Part shown: positions 50,114 through 59,150 of the stretch, in pieces | Numbering within the stretch: the first letter of the stretch is position 1 | How the letters are laid out: every line of letters begins with the position of its first letter | Virus record (IMG/VR): IMGVR_UViG_3300010938_000951 | Span: 186,001-250,000 of that record | Origin: a virus | Direction: 5' to 3' (one strand) | Length of the DNA: 64,000 bases | Notes under the pieces: model-generated | What the model saw: only the letters and a program-made list of their open reading frames with translations | Told to the model about the DNA's origin: nothing | The model's database searches: none | Made by a program: the position numbers and the translations under genes

Positions 50114-51991
50114 ATGAACAATGATACTTATAAAGAAATGTTTTATAGGTTTAAGGATAAGCTAGCTAATCTTGATCCGGTAGAATTTTGCCAGAAACAT
50201 TTAACACTTGAAGGAGAGCCATTTTCTCTCGTAGGCAACGGGTATAAACCTTTCAGCGATATCTATAGATACATTGGAATTAAGGCATTAGAAAAAGATT
50301 CTAAACCAGTTATTCTAGTAAAGGGACGTCAGGTAGGTGCTACTACCATGGCAAGCGCCCTTGAAATGTATTTCATGGGCTCTGGTTTATTTGGAGATGG
50401 ATTCCGTCCACCAATTCGTGTTATTCATGCTTTTCCTCAATTAGAATTAGCGGCAGCTTATTCAAAAACTAAACTCAATCAAATGATTTCTCAGGCTAAA
50501 ATCCCTGAGGGAGCCGTAGAAAATAAAGCATCTCGTCCAAAGTCTTTCATGCAGCAATTGCTTGATACTACGACTGCTACTAATGACTCTTTACATTTTA
50601 AACAATTCTTGGGCGGAAATCACTTGTGGATTGAATCTACTGGTGTAGATGCCGACAGAATCATGGGTCGTACCGCTGATATCATATTTTTTGACGAGGT
50701 ACAGAAAACTACCAGTGTAGCTATTGGAAACGCGCTTAAAATTTTAACCAACGCCAAATATGGTAAGCCAACTAAAGGCGTACAAGTATTTTTTGGAACG
50801 CCACGTCGTAAGGGATCTGATTATCATAAGATGTGGCAATCATCATCTCAGCAGTATTATTATCTTGGATGCGAAAAATGCGAAAAGCATTTTCCTCTTT
50901 ATACTCCAGGTTCTGATGATTGGGAAAAAGTTTGGATTCACGGTATGATTGTTAAATGTACCCATTGTGGTCATGAACAAGATAAACTACAAGCACAAGA
51001 ACGTGGTAAGTGGGTTCCGCTAAAAGATCCAAACGATCCAGATTGCGCAATGGTTGGGTTTCATATTAACCAACTTTACATGCCAAAATTTACACGAGAA
51101 GATATTGAAAAAGAAAAGCCTGGTAAACATCCGATCAACACAGAGCGCGTTTTTCAAAATGAGGTTCTTGGAGAGTTTTATCAAGGTGATGCTACCCCAA
51201 TGTCTCCAGAAGACATTCGTGTAAATTGTGCCGATTTCGAAAGAAAATTTAGCCCTCGTATTTTGCCAGCTAAAGGTGTAACGCAACAATTAACTGTACT
51301 TGGAATCGACTACGGTGCACGTTCAGATTTGGAACAACTAGCAGACCCAGAAAGAGTAAGACCAGCAGGACAATCTTATAGTACAGCAGTTGTATTACAA
51401 ACAAAAGGCCCAAGTATACTATCAATTGAGTTTGCTACCAAATTTAAACGAAATGACATAGAAAGCAAAAAAGGTATAATTGATCAGTTGATGAGACAGT
51501 ACAGTATACAATTGGCTATTGGAGACATTGGTTATTCTAATGACTTCTCATCTCTATTGCATAATACATACGGAGATAGATACTTAGTGTCTCGTGCTCA
51601 TAATAAAGTTAATGAGCATGTTAAGTTCAATCATGAAGCTTTTCCAAAAGAAATTGTTTTTGAAAGAGATTTTTATATTAGTGAACTTTACGATCAAATG
51701 AAAAAAGGATTAGTTAGGTTTCCATATGGCGATTATGAGAAAATCGCATGGCTTATTGATCATTGTTGTAGTATGGAATTAAAACCATCTATTTCTAAAT
51801 ATGGAGATCATACAGTACATTATGTTAAAGGCGGCACTCCAAACGATGGATTTATGGCATTATTAAATGCTTATTTGGCCTATAAATTCCTGGTAAGTCG
51901 AGGGTTTACAAATAATAATCCAACATTACACAATACTAAAAACTTGACGAAACCTATGGTAATTACTGGCTATGTACCTAGGAAGTTCTAA
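50114..51991 (+). CDS. terL: Terminase large subunit (GpA-like)
   Basis: The ATPase domain has VKGRQVGATT (Walker A-like), the region IIFFDEVQKT (Walker B with catalytic Glu) and FFGTPRRKGS (coupling). A zinc finger (CEKCEKHF...CTHCGHEQ) lies in the middle, then the nuclease domain: VLGIDYGARSDL (first Asp), AIGDIGYSND (second Asp). It packages DNA into proheads and cuts concatemers. ATG 50114 gives MNNDTYKEMF; an in-frame ATG at 50090 (MGIFQNIS) is the alternative. Neither has a strong SD, perhaps because the HNH insertion displaced it. Confidence 0.93.
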   Translation: MNNDTYKEMFYRFKDKLANLDPVEFCQKHLTLEGEPFSLVGNGYKPFSDIYRYIGIKALEKDSKPVILVKGRQVGATTMASALEMYFMGSGLFGDGFRPPIRVIHAFPQLELAAAYSKTKLNQMISQAKIPEGAVENKASRPKSFMQQLLDTTTATNDSLHFKQFLGGNHLWIESTGVDADRIMGRTADIIFFDEVQKTTSVAIGNALKILTNAKYGKPTKGVQVFFGTPRRKGSDYHKMWQSSSQQYYYLGCEKCEKHFPLYTPGSDDWEKVWIHGMIVKCTHCGHEQDKLQAQERGKWVPLKDPNDPDCAMVGFHINQLYMPKFTREDIEKEKPGKHPINTERVFQNEVLGEFYQGDATPMSPEDIRVNCADFERKFSPRILPAKGVTQQLTVLGIDYGARSDLEQLADPERVRPAGQSYSTAVVLQTKGPSILSIEFATKFKRNDIESKKGIIDQLMRQYSIQLAIGDIGYSNDFSSLLHNTYGDRYLVSRAHNKVNEHVKFNHEAFPKEIVFERDFYISELYDQMKKGLVRFPYGDYEKIAWLIDHCCSMELKPSISKYGDHTVHYVKGGTPNDGFMALLNAYLAYKFLVSRGFTNNNPTLHNTKNLTKPMVITGYVPRKF

Positions 51992-52014
51992 AGCGCCTAA
52001 ATACTGAGCTTTAC

Positions 52015-52024
52015 TGATATATCA
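52015..52024 (+). promoter_or_regulatory. TGATATATCA motif upstream of the portal gene
   Basis: Lies in the 77-base gap between terminase and portal, 45 bases before the portal ATG. The gap also holds GTAGAGGGTATAG, similar to the sequence before the gene at 54025. Confidence 0.3.
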
Positions 52025-52068
52025 TATTTTGTGTATTCTAGTAGAGGGTATAGTGGAACAGAGGTTAC

Positions 52069-53943
52069 ATGGCTGGTATTAAAAAATCGGGATTAGGAGA
52101 TCATCCGTCCTTTTCAGCAAAGTTCTTACAGGGCAGATCCACCACCCCTCAAGTAAGTGCTATTATGGCTCAGGGTGTTTCTGGAGAAAGAAGAGTTATT
52201 CTTTCAGACGAAGTAGACCAAGGATATTTTAGAGACGGTTCTGGGCCAAGTTTAAATAAAATGGCACTAAATTCTCCCACAAGTGCTTCAAATGTAGTCT
52301 CTTCAGTGGGTTTCAAGAAAAATGCTCAAGTAGTTTCTTCAGTTGGAGGAATGTTTCGTGGTATTCATGGAGATTCCGTTAAGCAAACTCCTGAAGTATA
52401 TTCCCCTCTTTGGCTTAATAGTAATCTAAACCTTCCCAGGGACCGTGCAACAATCAATGCATGGTGTCGTAGCTTTTTTGCTTTAAATCCATTTGTACAC
52501 AATGCTATTAGTTTACATAGCACTTATCCTATTAGCAAGCTTTCTATTAAATGTCCAAACAAAGATATTGAAAAATTCTTTGATGATATGATTGAAGAAA
52601 TTGATTTAATGAATATTTGCGTACAAATTGCCCAAGAATATTGGCTTTTAGGAGAAGCATTTGTTTATGCAGAATTAGATGAAGGTAAAGGCAAGTGGAG
52701 TCGCCTACACATTCAGAATCCAGATTTTATGCTTGTCAAACGTACGGTTGTAGCAAGCGAACCAATCATCATGCTTCGTCCTGATGAAAACCTCAAAAAA
52801 ATTATTTTCTCAAATCGTCCAACTGATATTGAACAACGTAAACAATTAAATCAACACATCATTGATTCTGTTAGACGTGGTGAAAATATTCCACTAGACA
52901 ATTTCCACGTATCACATTTGGCTCGTCGTATTAGTCCATACGAAATCAGAGGCACAGGATTACCTGTTTGTATTTTCCGTCAGTTAATGTTATTCGACAA
53001 ATTGCGTGAATCTAAATATGCACAGTCTGATAATATGATCAATCCATTGACTTTGGTTAAGATTGGTTCGGCTGATTATAAGCCAACTTTTGCTGACCTA
53101 GAAGCTTGGAGAAGTGTATTTGAAGAAGCGCAGTACGATAAAGACTTTAAGATATTTACCCATGAAGGAGTAGCGGTTGAAAGAGTAGGTTGGGGACAGG
53201 GAATCTATGATATCTCTGGAGATATTACTCAGCTACTTAAAGAAATTTTTATTGGGTTATTCGTACCACCTGTTATGATGGATGGTGGCGATACTACCAC
53301 TTATGCTAATGCTGGTGTAGCTTTGGACGTTCTTCGTCAGAGGTACATGCAGTTCCGTAACATGATGTCCATTTGGTTAAAGAATAAGATTTTTGCTCCA
53401 ATCTCCAAAATTCAAGGGTTTTATGACTACTCTGGTGGAGAGAAACAACTTATTGTTCCTGAAATTGATTGGAATCACATGTCATTATTTGATGCTGGAG
53501 ATTATATCAATAGTTTAATGACATTATCTCAAGGACAAGCGGATCAAAAGAGAGTATCTATTCATACTCTTTATCGTTCATTGGGTCTTGAGTACGAAGA
53601 TGAAGTACGTAAAATGCGTAAAGAAAATATTCAAAATGCAATTGCTAAGAAAGAAATTGCCGCGTTAGATCAAATGGATCTAAATGCTCTTCGTGCTTTG
53701 GATGATGAGGATGAAATTCCAGAACCAAAACAACCGGGTGCTGGACAAGAACAACCAGTACCAGGAGAGATGCCAGGAGGAGCACCGGGTGGATTACCAG
53801 ATTTGGGTCTACCAGGCGGTGGCCCTCCACCACCTCCACCACCAGGTGGCGGTGGACCTCCACCACCACCTCCTCCGCCACCAGAAGGCGGTCCACCAGG
53901 CGGTGGACCTCCAGCAGGCGGAGCACCTCCACCAGCTCCATAA
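52069..53943 (+). CDS. Portal protein with proline/glycine-rich C-terminal tail
   Basis: A 624-residue portal. Typical features: the wing/clip order with WLNSNLNLPRD, FLHIQNPDFMLVKR-type region, the crown-like LLKEIFIGLFVPPVMM...YANAGVALDVLRQRY, and QFRNMMSIWLKNKIFAPI. The last 70 residues are almost only Pro and Gly (GGPPPPPPPGGGG), a tail not needed for the portal core. It forms the dodecameric DNA gate; the terminase is encoded just upstream. AGAGG precedes ATG 52069. Confidence 0.9.
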   Translation: MAGIKKSGLGDHPSFSAKFLQGRSTTPQVSAIMAQGVSGERRVILSDEVDQGYFRDGSGPSLNKMALNSPTSASNVVSSVGFKKNAQVVSSVGGMFRGIHGDSVKQTPEVYSPLWLNSNLNLPRDRATINAWCRSFFALNPFVHNAISLHSTYPISKLSIKCPNKDIEKFFDDMIEEIDLMNICVQIAQEYWLLGEAFVYAELDEGKGKWSRLHIQNPDFMLVKRTVVASEPIIMLRPDENLKKIIFSNRPTDIEQRKQLNQHIIDSVRRGENIPLDNFHVSHLARRISPYEIRGTGLPVCIFRQLMLFDKLRESKYAQSDNMINPLTLVKIGSADYKPTFADLEAWRSVFEEAQYDKDFKIFTHEGVAVERVGWGQGIYDISGDITQLLKEIFIGLFVPPVMMDGGDTTTYANAGVALDVLRQRYMQFRNMMSIWLKNKIFAPISKIQGFYDYSGGEKQLIVPEIDWNHMSLFDAGDYINSLMTLSQGQADQKRVSIHTLYRSLGLEYEDEVRKMRKENIQNAIAKKEIAALDQMDLNALRALDDEDEIPEPKQPGAGQEQPVPGEMPGGAPGGLPDLGLPGGGPPPPPPPGGGGPPPPPPPPPEGGPPGGGPPAGGAPPPAP

Positions 53944-53962
53944 TCTTTTAATTCAATTGAAT

Positions 53963-54020
53963 AACCCTCTCTTGTGAATAATCCAGCATTGTTTTAGCTA
54001 TTACGCACAAGTAGAGGGTT
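53963..54020 (+). promoter_or_regulatory. Inverted repeat covering the SD of the gene at 54025
   Basis: AACCCTCTCTTGTG (53963-53976) pairs with CACAAG-T-AGAGGGTT (54006-54020) over 14 bp with one bulged T, closing a 29-base loop. The right arm contains AGAGGG, the SD of the gene at 54025. In mRNA the structure would hide that SD. It could also act as a weak terminator or processing site. Confidence 0.6.
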
Positions 54021-54024
54021 TTCC

Positions 54025-55281
54025 ATGGATAAATTAGCTCAAAGTAAAAGACAAACGGGTCGTGGCTTTTTCAATAAATTGAGAGAGCAAGTTAATAGAC
54101 CAGGTGCCATTTTAGAAGGTATTTTCAAACCAGAGCTAGATAGAGTTATGAAATCTCTAGGCGAGCTAGATGACCGTGTTCGTTCTGAAATTACTGGTAC
54201 TAAAATTGGTAATGCTGAAGAGCCAGCTATTAAAATGTCTGGCAAAGACCTATTAAAGGAAGCTCGTAAAGCTTTTAATCGTCGAGAATATATGAGTGGA
54301 GTTTCTGATTTGGCTATGTTCCACAAGAAACTTCAAAATATGGCAAATGATATCGACAAGTTTTTTGTTGATGTTAATAAAATCCATCATAAATTTTTAT
54401 TCCAAGGAGTTGACGAAGAAAAGTTAAAGAGACTTCGTGAACATATGGAGCCAAAAGCGGCTTCTGTAATTGCAGACCAATTACTTAAAGAAGCTGGCCT
54501 TATTGATGAGATCGTTAATATTGTTTCTAGACGTGGTCGTGGTTTAGCTGCTTGGGAAAAGAAGTATCCAAAGGAAACTAAAGCATTACGTGAAGGTGGT
54601 TCTCGTTTGATTGATCAGGCAGAAGCTACTTTAGAGAGTGTTATTTCTGCTTTGAAAGAAATGGCTACAGCTCGCGCCATTCGCAGACCAGATGATTATA
54701 TGGATGCAGCCGCTAAAATTAAAGCAGCTTTTAATAAGTTTGATTCCGGCGATAAAGGATTTAGATCGTTTTATCAAAATGCAGTAATGCCTTGGATGAA
54801 AATTAAAGATGAAATTGAAAAGCAACAACAAGCTCAACAGCCAACCGTACCAACTACCACCGGGCCAAAACCAGGACAAGTAGAATTGGGTGGGCAACCT
54901 CCAACACCACCAATGCCACCGCCTCCTCCAACCACTCCAGGCGGAACACCTGCTCCTGTGCCGGCACAATCTCCTCCAGCAACACCTCCATCCAAGCCAG
55001 TTTTACAATTAATGCCAGAAGAGGATGAAGCCGCTCCAGATACTGAAAAGACGCCACCACCTCCACCAGAACCTCCTGTTAAAGTTCGTGTTGCGCCTTC
55101 AGTTAATCCTCCAAAGGTTAGAGTTGCTCATTCTAGTTTTTATAAATCATTAGAGGCAATGAGTAATGAAGATCCTCGTATTGTCTGCGCATATGTTACC
55201 AAGTATGCTAAATCTATTCAAGGAGATGATCCAGAAACAGCTATTAAATTGTTTTCTATTGTTAAGCAAATAAAGGGCTAA
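54025..55281 (+). CDS. Hypothetical head-module protein with proline linker, 418 aa
   Basis: The helical N-terminal 270 residues contain GRGFFNKLREQVNRPGA, ELDDRVRSEITGT and an LMEPKAASVIADQLLKEAG-like helix. A Pro/Thr-rich linker (about 275-370) follows, then a short helical C-terminal domain (YKSLEAMSNEDPRIV). It directly follows the portal, so it is probably a head-neck or connector-associated protein. Translation may be gated by the inverted repeat upstream. No family recognised. Confidence 0.7.
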   Translation: MDKLAQSKRQTGRGFFNKLREQVNRPGAILEGIFKPELDRVMKSLGELDDRVRSEITGTKIGNAEEPAIKMSGKDLLKEARKAFNRREYMSGVSDLAMFHKKLQNMANDIDKFFVDVNKIHHKFLFQGVDEEKLKRLREHMEPKAASVIADQLLKEAGLIDEIVNIVSRRGRGLAAWEKKYPKETKALREGGSRLIDQAEATLESVISALKEMATARAIRRPDDYMDAAAKIKAAFNKFDSGDKGFRSFYQNAVMPWMKIKDEIEKQQQAQQPTVPTTTGPKPGQVELGGQPPTPPMPPPPPTTPGGTPAPVPAQSPPATPPSKPVLQLMPEEDEAAPDTEKTPPPPPEPPVKVRVAPSVNPPKVRVAHSSFYKSLEAMSNEDPRIVCAYVTKYAKSIQGDDPETAIKLFSIVKQIKG

Positions 55282-55285
55282 AAAT

Positions 55286-56305
55286 ATGGGAAAACAGGTG
55301 CCAAAGACAAATACACCAGTCTCAGACGCACAAATGGCACAGGCAATTGTAAATGTCTGGCAGCGTTTGTTTGGCACAGCTCCGTCTAAAGAGCAGGTGT
55401 ATATGATTATGGCACAAAACGCTATTGAAACTGGTCGTGATAGAAAATCTATGCACAATTATAATGTTGGCAATATTATAGTTGGAACTACCGATCATGA
55501 TTATTTTCTTGGCGGAGATTGGATGTATGCCGACAAAGCGCAAACCGTAAAAAAACCAATCACTCAAAAATTTCGCGCCTACAATACCCTAGAGGAAGGT
55601 GTATCTGATTATCTTAATTTGTTAAGTAAAAGTAGAAGATATGCAACAGCTTGGCAGCATATTTTACATCCAGATATTCGTGCTTATTCTAAAGCACTTC
55701 ATGATGCTGGATATTATGGAGCCAAGGAAGAAGATTACACAAAAGGACTGCTCGGACAATTTAAAAGTTTCGATAAAGGTAATTCTTACTCGGTTGCTAT
55801 GTCTGGTAGCCGTAATCAACCATCTACAATGGTTGCTAAACAGGAAACGCAAGATATGGGCGAGTTAAATCAAGTTATACAAAATCTAATGAATGAGTTT
55901 AGATTATCTGCCACCAATTATAATTTGAAAAAATTATATAAAGCAGCTTTACCTACTCATAATATACTGATTACAATCAAAGCTAGCGATCGTGTTAGTG
56001 CAATTGAATTCTCTCAAGTTCTTTGTGCCGCTTTGGATGAAGATTTACTTTCTACTTCATATCCTCATACTGATGGCAATGAAGTAGAAGTAGAATGTTC
56101 CATTTCTGGCCCTGAGCAAGAATGTTTTGCGGCCGTTAAACAAATGACAGAAGCTGTTGCTGAAACATTTAAAGATGCTACAACGAAAATTGGTGGAATT
56201 ACTGTTAAAACACAGTTAATTATGAATAAAAAATCATCTTATCAACCCATCAGTCCTAGAAGCGCTGATACTAACCACAGGAATTTCCTGCTTAAATTCA
56301 TTTGA
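55286..56305 (+). CDS. Peptidoglycan hydrolase, glucosaminidase/transglycosylase-like
   Basis: Residues about 10-175 resemble a FlgJ-type glucosaminidase/lysozyme domain: AQNAIETGRDRKSM, YNVGNI, FRAYNTLEEGVSDYLNLL, RYATAW, and HDAGYYGAKEEDYTKGLL. The Glu in ETG would be the catalytic acid. The C-terminal 160 residues form a separate unassigned domain. Because it lies between portal-linked genes it may be a virion enzyme for cell entry rather than an endolysin. No signal peptide. Confidence 0.78.
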   Translation: MGKQVPKTNTPVSDAQMAQAIVNVWQRLFGTAPSKEQVYMIMAQNAIETGRDRKSMHNYNVGNIIVGTTDHDYFLGGDWMYADKAQTVKKPITQKFRAYNTLEEGVSDYLNLLSKSRRYATAWQHILHPDIRAYSKALHDAGYYGAKEEDYTKGLLGQFKSFDKGNSYSVAMSGSRNQPSTMVAKQETQDMGELNQVIQNLMNEFRLSATNYNLKKLYKAALPTHNILITIKASDRVSAIEFSQVLCAALDEDLLSTSYPHTDGNEVEVECSISGPEQECFAAVKQMTEAVAETFKDATTKIGGITVKTQLIMNKKSSYQPISPRSADTNHRNFLLKFI

Positions 56306-56314
56306 GGAAACACA

Positions 56315-56710
56315 ATGCCAACTGAACAACAAATTTTGGATGCGGTGCAGAATCATCAAGGTTCAGGAAAGACTTTTGCTGAATTTCTAGCTGAAGTATT
56401 CAAGGACAAGTTCATTGAGATTTACGTTGGTGACTCTTATGAAGACGTCAGTACAGAACAAATTTCTACTACTTATCCTGCCGTATTTTGTGGAAAAGTA
56501 ATAGCTGCTTATCGAGAGTGTTTAATTATTAATTGCGCTTTTGTGACTAGGAATAAAACTCTAGCTCTTGGAAATATAATGTTTATTAATGAAAGAGCAA
56601 TAAGAGCACTTAATGAAATTGATGGTAATGGCACATTAGAAGAAATGATGCTTAGAAGTAAAGAGTCTTTAGAGATTAGAGAAAGATTTATACTTAACAA
56701 AACGAAGTGA
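56315..56710 (+). CDS. Hypothetical protein, 131 aa
   Basis: A mixed alpha/beta protein (FIEIYVGDSYEDVSTEQ; LIINCAFVTRNKTLALGN). Its core resembles many small head-neck connector proteins in size, but no motif is conserved. Good SD (GAGGAAACAC). It lies between the hydrolase and the gene at 56714. Confidence 0.66.
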   Translation: MPTEQQILDAVQNHQGSGKTFAEFLAEVFKDKFIEIYVGDSYEDVSTEQISTTYPAVFCGKVIAAYRECLIINCAFVTRNKTLALGNIMFINERAIRALNEIDGNGTLEEMMLRSKESLEIRERFILNKTK

Positions 56711-56713
56711 GCA

Positions 56714-57466
56714 ATGAGAAACCTAGATGATATTTTACAGCTTGCTAGCACTTATGAAGAACAGTGCATACAAGATTTGGTAAAAGTGGCGAAGATTCGT
56801 CAATTACCAGATGGTAAGTATCGTGTGCTTTCTCAAAAGGGCAAAGATTTAGGTACATATAAATCTAGAAAAGCTGCCGAAAAGCGTCTTCGTCAGGTAG
56901 AGTTTTTTAAACACTTAGACAAGTCTAAAGCTGATGATCAGGGCAATGCAATTGCTCCAATTGATTTAACTAGTGCTGATGAATTTAGTTACTCTGCTCT
57001 TATGAGAAAACTACGTCAAGAAGCCTCTCCAGAACAAGTTAGAGTATTTCTTACTATTTTTAAATCACAATTTGATAAAGCTGTCAAAAGTAAAGTTCAT
57101 AAACCAGAGAGAATAGCTTTACAAAATGCTATTATCAAGTTTCATAAGATACATCCAGTAAAACTTGATAAAAAGATGGTTAAATGTGCTGCTGTGGCTG
57201 AATTAGGAGATCCTGACAGTGTTGGTAGATATTTAGCTGATATTGTTAAATTCATGTTAGCTAGATTGCCACCTCAAAAGCGCCCAAGAGCAGCACAAGT
57301 ATTGAAACAAAAATTCACTGTAATGAGCGAGAATGCAATTGCAGGTAAAAACATGCCGCCAGCCGCTGTGTATGGTCAGGCAATTACTTTCGTTAAACAC
57401 GTTCTTTTCAACCAAGATGCCACATACATTAGAAATGTGTTGAATAGTTTGTCGAGGAACCTATGA
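56714..57466 (+). CDS. Hypothetical protein with basic GK-rich N-terminal motif, 250 aa
   Basis: Residues 28-65 hold IRQLPDGKYRVLSQKGKDLG then KSRKAAEKRLRQVEFFKH, a compact pattern (beta hairpin plus amphipathic helix) that I have the impression recurs in phage head proteins. The rest is helical (ALMRKLRQEASPEQVRVFLTIF; PPQKRPRAAQVLKQKF). It overlaps the phosphatase gene by four bases. Function unknown. Confidence 0.68.
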   Translation: MRNLDDILQLASTYEEQCIQDLVKVAKIRQLPDGKYRVLSQKGKDLGTYKSRKAAEKRLRQVEFFKHLDKSKADDQGNAIAPIDLTSADEFSYSALMRKLRQEASPEQVRVFLTIFKSQFDKAVKSKVHKPERIALQNAIIKFHKIHPVKLDKKMVKCAAVAELGDPDSVGRYLADIVKFMLARLPPQKRPRAAQVLKQKFTVMSENAIAGKNMPPAAVYGQAITFVKHVLFNQDATYIRNVLNSLSRNL

Positions 57467-58233
57467 TCAAAAGATTTCGCCCAGTAATTCCTGGGGTTTT
57501 GTATCGTGGGTCAGCTCCAACTCCACAAGATGTGTTAGAGTTAAAAGATAAACTAGGAATCAAAAAAATTGTCAGTTTAGATAAAAAAGCTGGTGAAGCT
57601 ATTTCTCGTGCTTGTAAAATGTTGGGTATTGATCAGGTAAAATTATATATTGAACATGATAGAAAAACACTTTACGATTTCCTGTCTCAAAATATGAGAA
57701 AATTATTTTTAGAAGACGGTCCTACATTTGTACATTGTCAAGAAGGAAAAGATCGAACAGGATTAGCTTGCGCAATGGTAAAGTGCAAATTTTTAGGAAT
57801 GAATCCAGAAAAAGCAATACAAGAAGCAAAATCACTAGGGTTTGGTATAGGTTTACCTCTTAATATAACGAATACTTACGAAAAGATAATACGTCATTGT
57901 AAGCCAGAGAAAGACACAAATAGTGCTGATATAGTGTCAAATGAAAGAGAATATAAGGGTGATAATCGCGACTCTTTTCTAGACGAAGCACATCAAGGAT
58001 CTTTTGCTCCTCACCTAGATCATACGCGCCAAAACCCAATGGACGCCGTCTACACTTATATAAATGATCAGTCGCCTACTCGTCAAAATTATCCAGATAC
58101 ATCATTATTTCGGTATGATCCTGAGAAGGGTGATGTAATTCCTAATGTTGGCGAATTTGATAATGATGCTGGACAAAGGGGATTCGGTCCAACAGAAAAC
58201 TACAATGGTTTCTTTTCAGAGGTAGGGCACTGA
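57463..58233 (+). CDS. Tyrosine/dual-specificity protein phosphatase
   Basis: The P-loop HCQEGKDRTGLA has Cys92 and Arg98, the CX5R signature; the upstream IVSLDKK and LYRGSAPT regions and an acid loop near IEHDRKT fit small PTPs. Residues 1-150 make the phosphatase domain. The C-terminal 105 residues are disordered-looking with Asn, Asp, Tyr and Pro. It may dephosphorylate host or virion proteins, or inositol phosphates. Placement among structural genes makes a virion-associated enzyme plausible. It starts in ATGA overlap with the upstream gene. Confidence 0.85.
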   Translation: MIKRFRPVIPGVLYRGSAPTPQDVLELKDKLGIKKIVSLDKKAGEAISRACKMLGIDQVKLYIEHDRKTLYDFLSQNMRKLFLEDGPTFVHCQEGKDRTGLACAMVKCKFLGMNPEKAIQEAKSLGFGIGLPLNITNTYEKIIRHCKPEKDTNSADIVSNEREYKGDNRDSFLDEAHQGSFAPHLDHTRQNPMDAVYTYINDQSPTRQNYPDTSLFRYDPEKGDVIPNVGEFDNDAGQRGFGPTENYNGFFSEVGH

Positions 58234-58896
58234 ATGATTAAAAAGTCTTATTCTGTACAAATGAGCTATGACGTGACTGATAGTGAAAGACATCAGGCAG
58301 AGAGAGCGCTTGTGTATTTTAAGGCCGCTGAAAAGTATTTGACACAAGCATCTGATCATTTGAACATTATGAAGACCCCTTTTAAAGATAATCCTGATAT
58401 GACACCAGATGATGTAATGAAAGCTCGTGCTGTTATTAGGCGTTTTCGTGATAAAGCCATTGAAAATTTTGATAGATTTAAGAAGGTCGCATTTGATTGT
58501 GTAAATTTAATGCAAACATTTTCTAGTGATACACAAACACTCAAATTGATGAAATCATTCATTTCATCAGTTGATGATTTAGAAGTTAGTGTTAATCAAT
58601 TTGCTGATTTATTTAATGATTTACAATCAAAGGATTTTGTCAAAGATGTAGTTTCTGCTATTGAATCTATTCAAAAACAGTGTGATGAGATTGATGAAAT
58701 CATTGATGAAAGAATAAAATCTCATATTCAAACAAATATCTTAGCTACTAGTTGGGTAGATTCAATTAGTAATGACTTGCAAATGAAAATAGAGAAGAAA
58801 ACCCCATTAATTGTGGATCTTTATAATCAAAGGCAAGAACAATTAAATGAAGCGGTGGAGGAAAGAAGCACAGGTTCAAGCCAAGAAAAATGGTAA
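58234..58896 (+). CDS. Hypothetical helical protein, 220 aa
   Basis: Almost all helical with coiled-coil potential (QAERALVYFKAAEKYLTQAS; FVKDVVSAIESIQKQCDEIDEI). Starts one base after the phosphatase stop. Possibly scaffold or chaperone-like. No family recognised. Confidence 0.68.
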   Translation: MIKKSYSVQMSYDVTDSERHQAERALVYFKAAEKYLTQASDHLNIMKTPFKDNPDMTPDDVMKARAVIRRFRDKAIENFDRFKKVAFDCVNLMQTFSSDTQTLKLMKSFISSVDDLEVSVNQFADLFNDLQSKDFVKDVVSAIESIQKQCDEIDEIIDERIKSHIQTNILATSWVDSISNDLQMKIEKKTPLIVDLYNQRQEQLNEAVEERSTGSSQEKW

Positions 58897-58970
58897 TATC
58901 TCTGTATAATAGATAAAGTTTTCGGTTTTAAACCGGAAATTTGTAGCAATATTACATTATACCTGTGTGG

Positions 58971-58985
58971 TCTCCCATTTGGAGA
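58971..58985 (+). promoter_or_regulatory. Hairpin covering the SD of a small gene
   Basis: TCTCC-CATTT-GGAGA forms a 5-bp stem that includes the SD GGAGAG (58981-58986) of the gene at 58990. A TATAAT (58905-58910) in the same 93-base gap could be a -10 box; an imperfect palindrome around GGTTTTAAACC lies between them. The stem is short and would be marginally stable. Confidence 0.45.
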
Positions 58986-58989
58986 GTTT

Positions 58990-59145
58990 ATGTTTATTAA
59001 ACACGGTGATGGAAAAATACTAAACGTTGTTGATAGCGAAGAATTAACTGAAGAACAAAAGAACGCTGTCAAGAAGGTTTCTAAAGAGTTCGTCAAGCAA
59101 TCTGACGAGTCAACTGATTCTTCTAAAAAGAAGTCAGGGAGCTAA
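58990..59145 (+). CDS. Small charged protein upstream of the scaffold gene, 51 aa
   Basis: ATG 58990 with GGAGAG three bases upstream; 51 codons to TAA 59143-59145. It reads MFIKHGDGKILNVVDSEELTEEQKN and ends with a Ser/Lys-rich tail (DSSKKKSGS). It fills the gap before the 1231-residue gene, which starts six bases later, so coupling is likely. The N-terminal 12 residues recall a short beta hairpin. Function unknown. Confidence 0.7.
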   Translation: MFIKHGDGKILNVVDSEELTEEQKNAVKKVSKEFVKQSDESTDSSKKKSGS

Positions 59146-59150
59146 TATAC

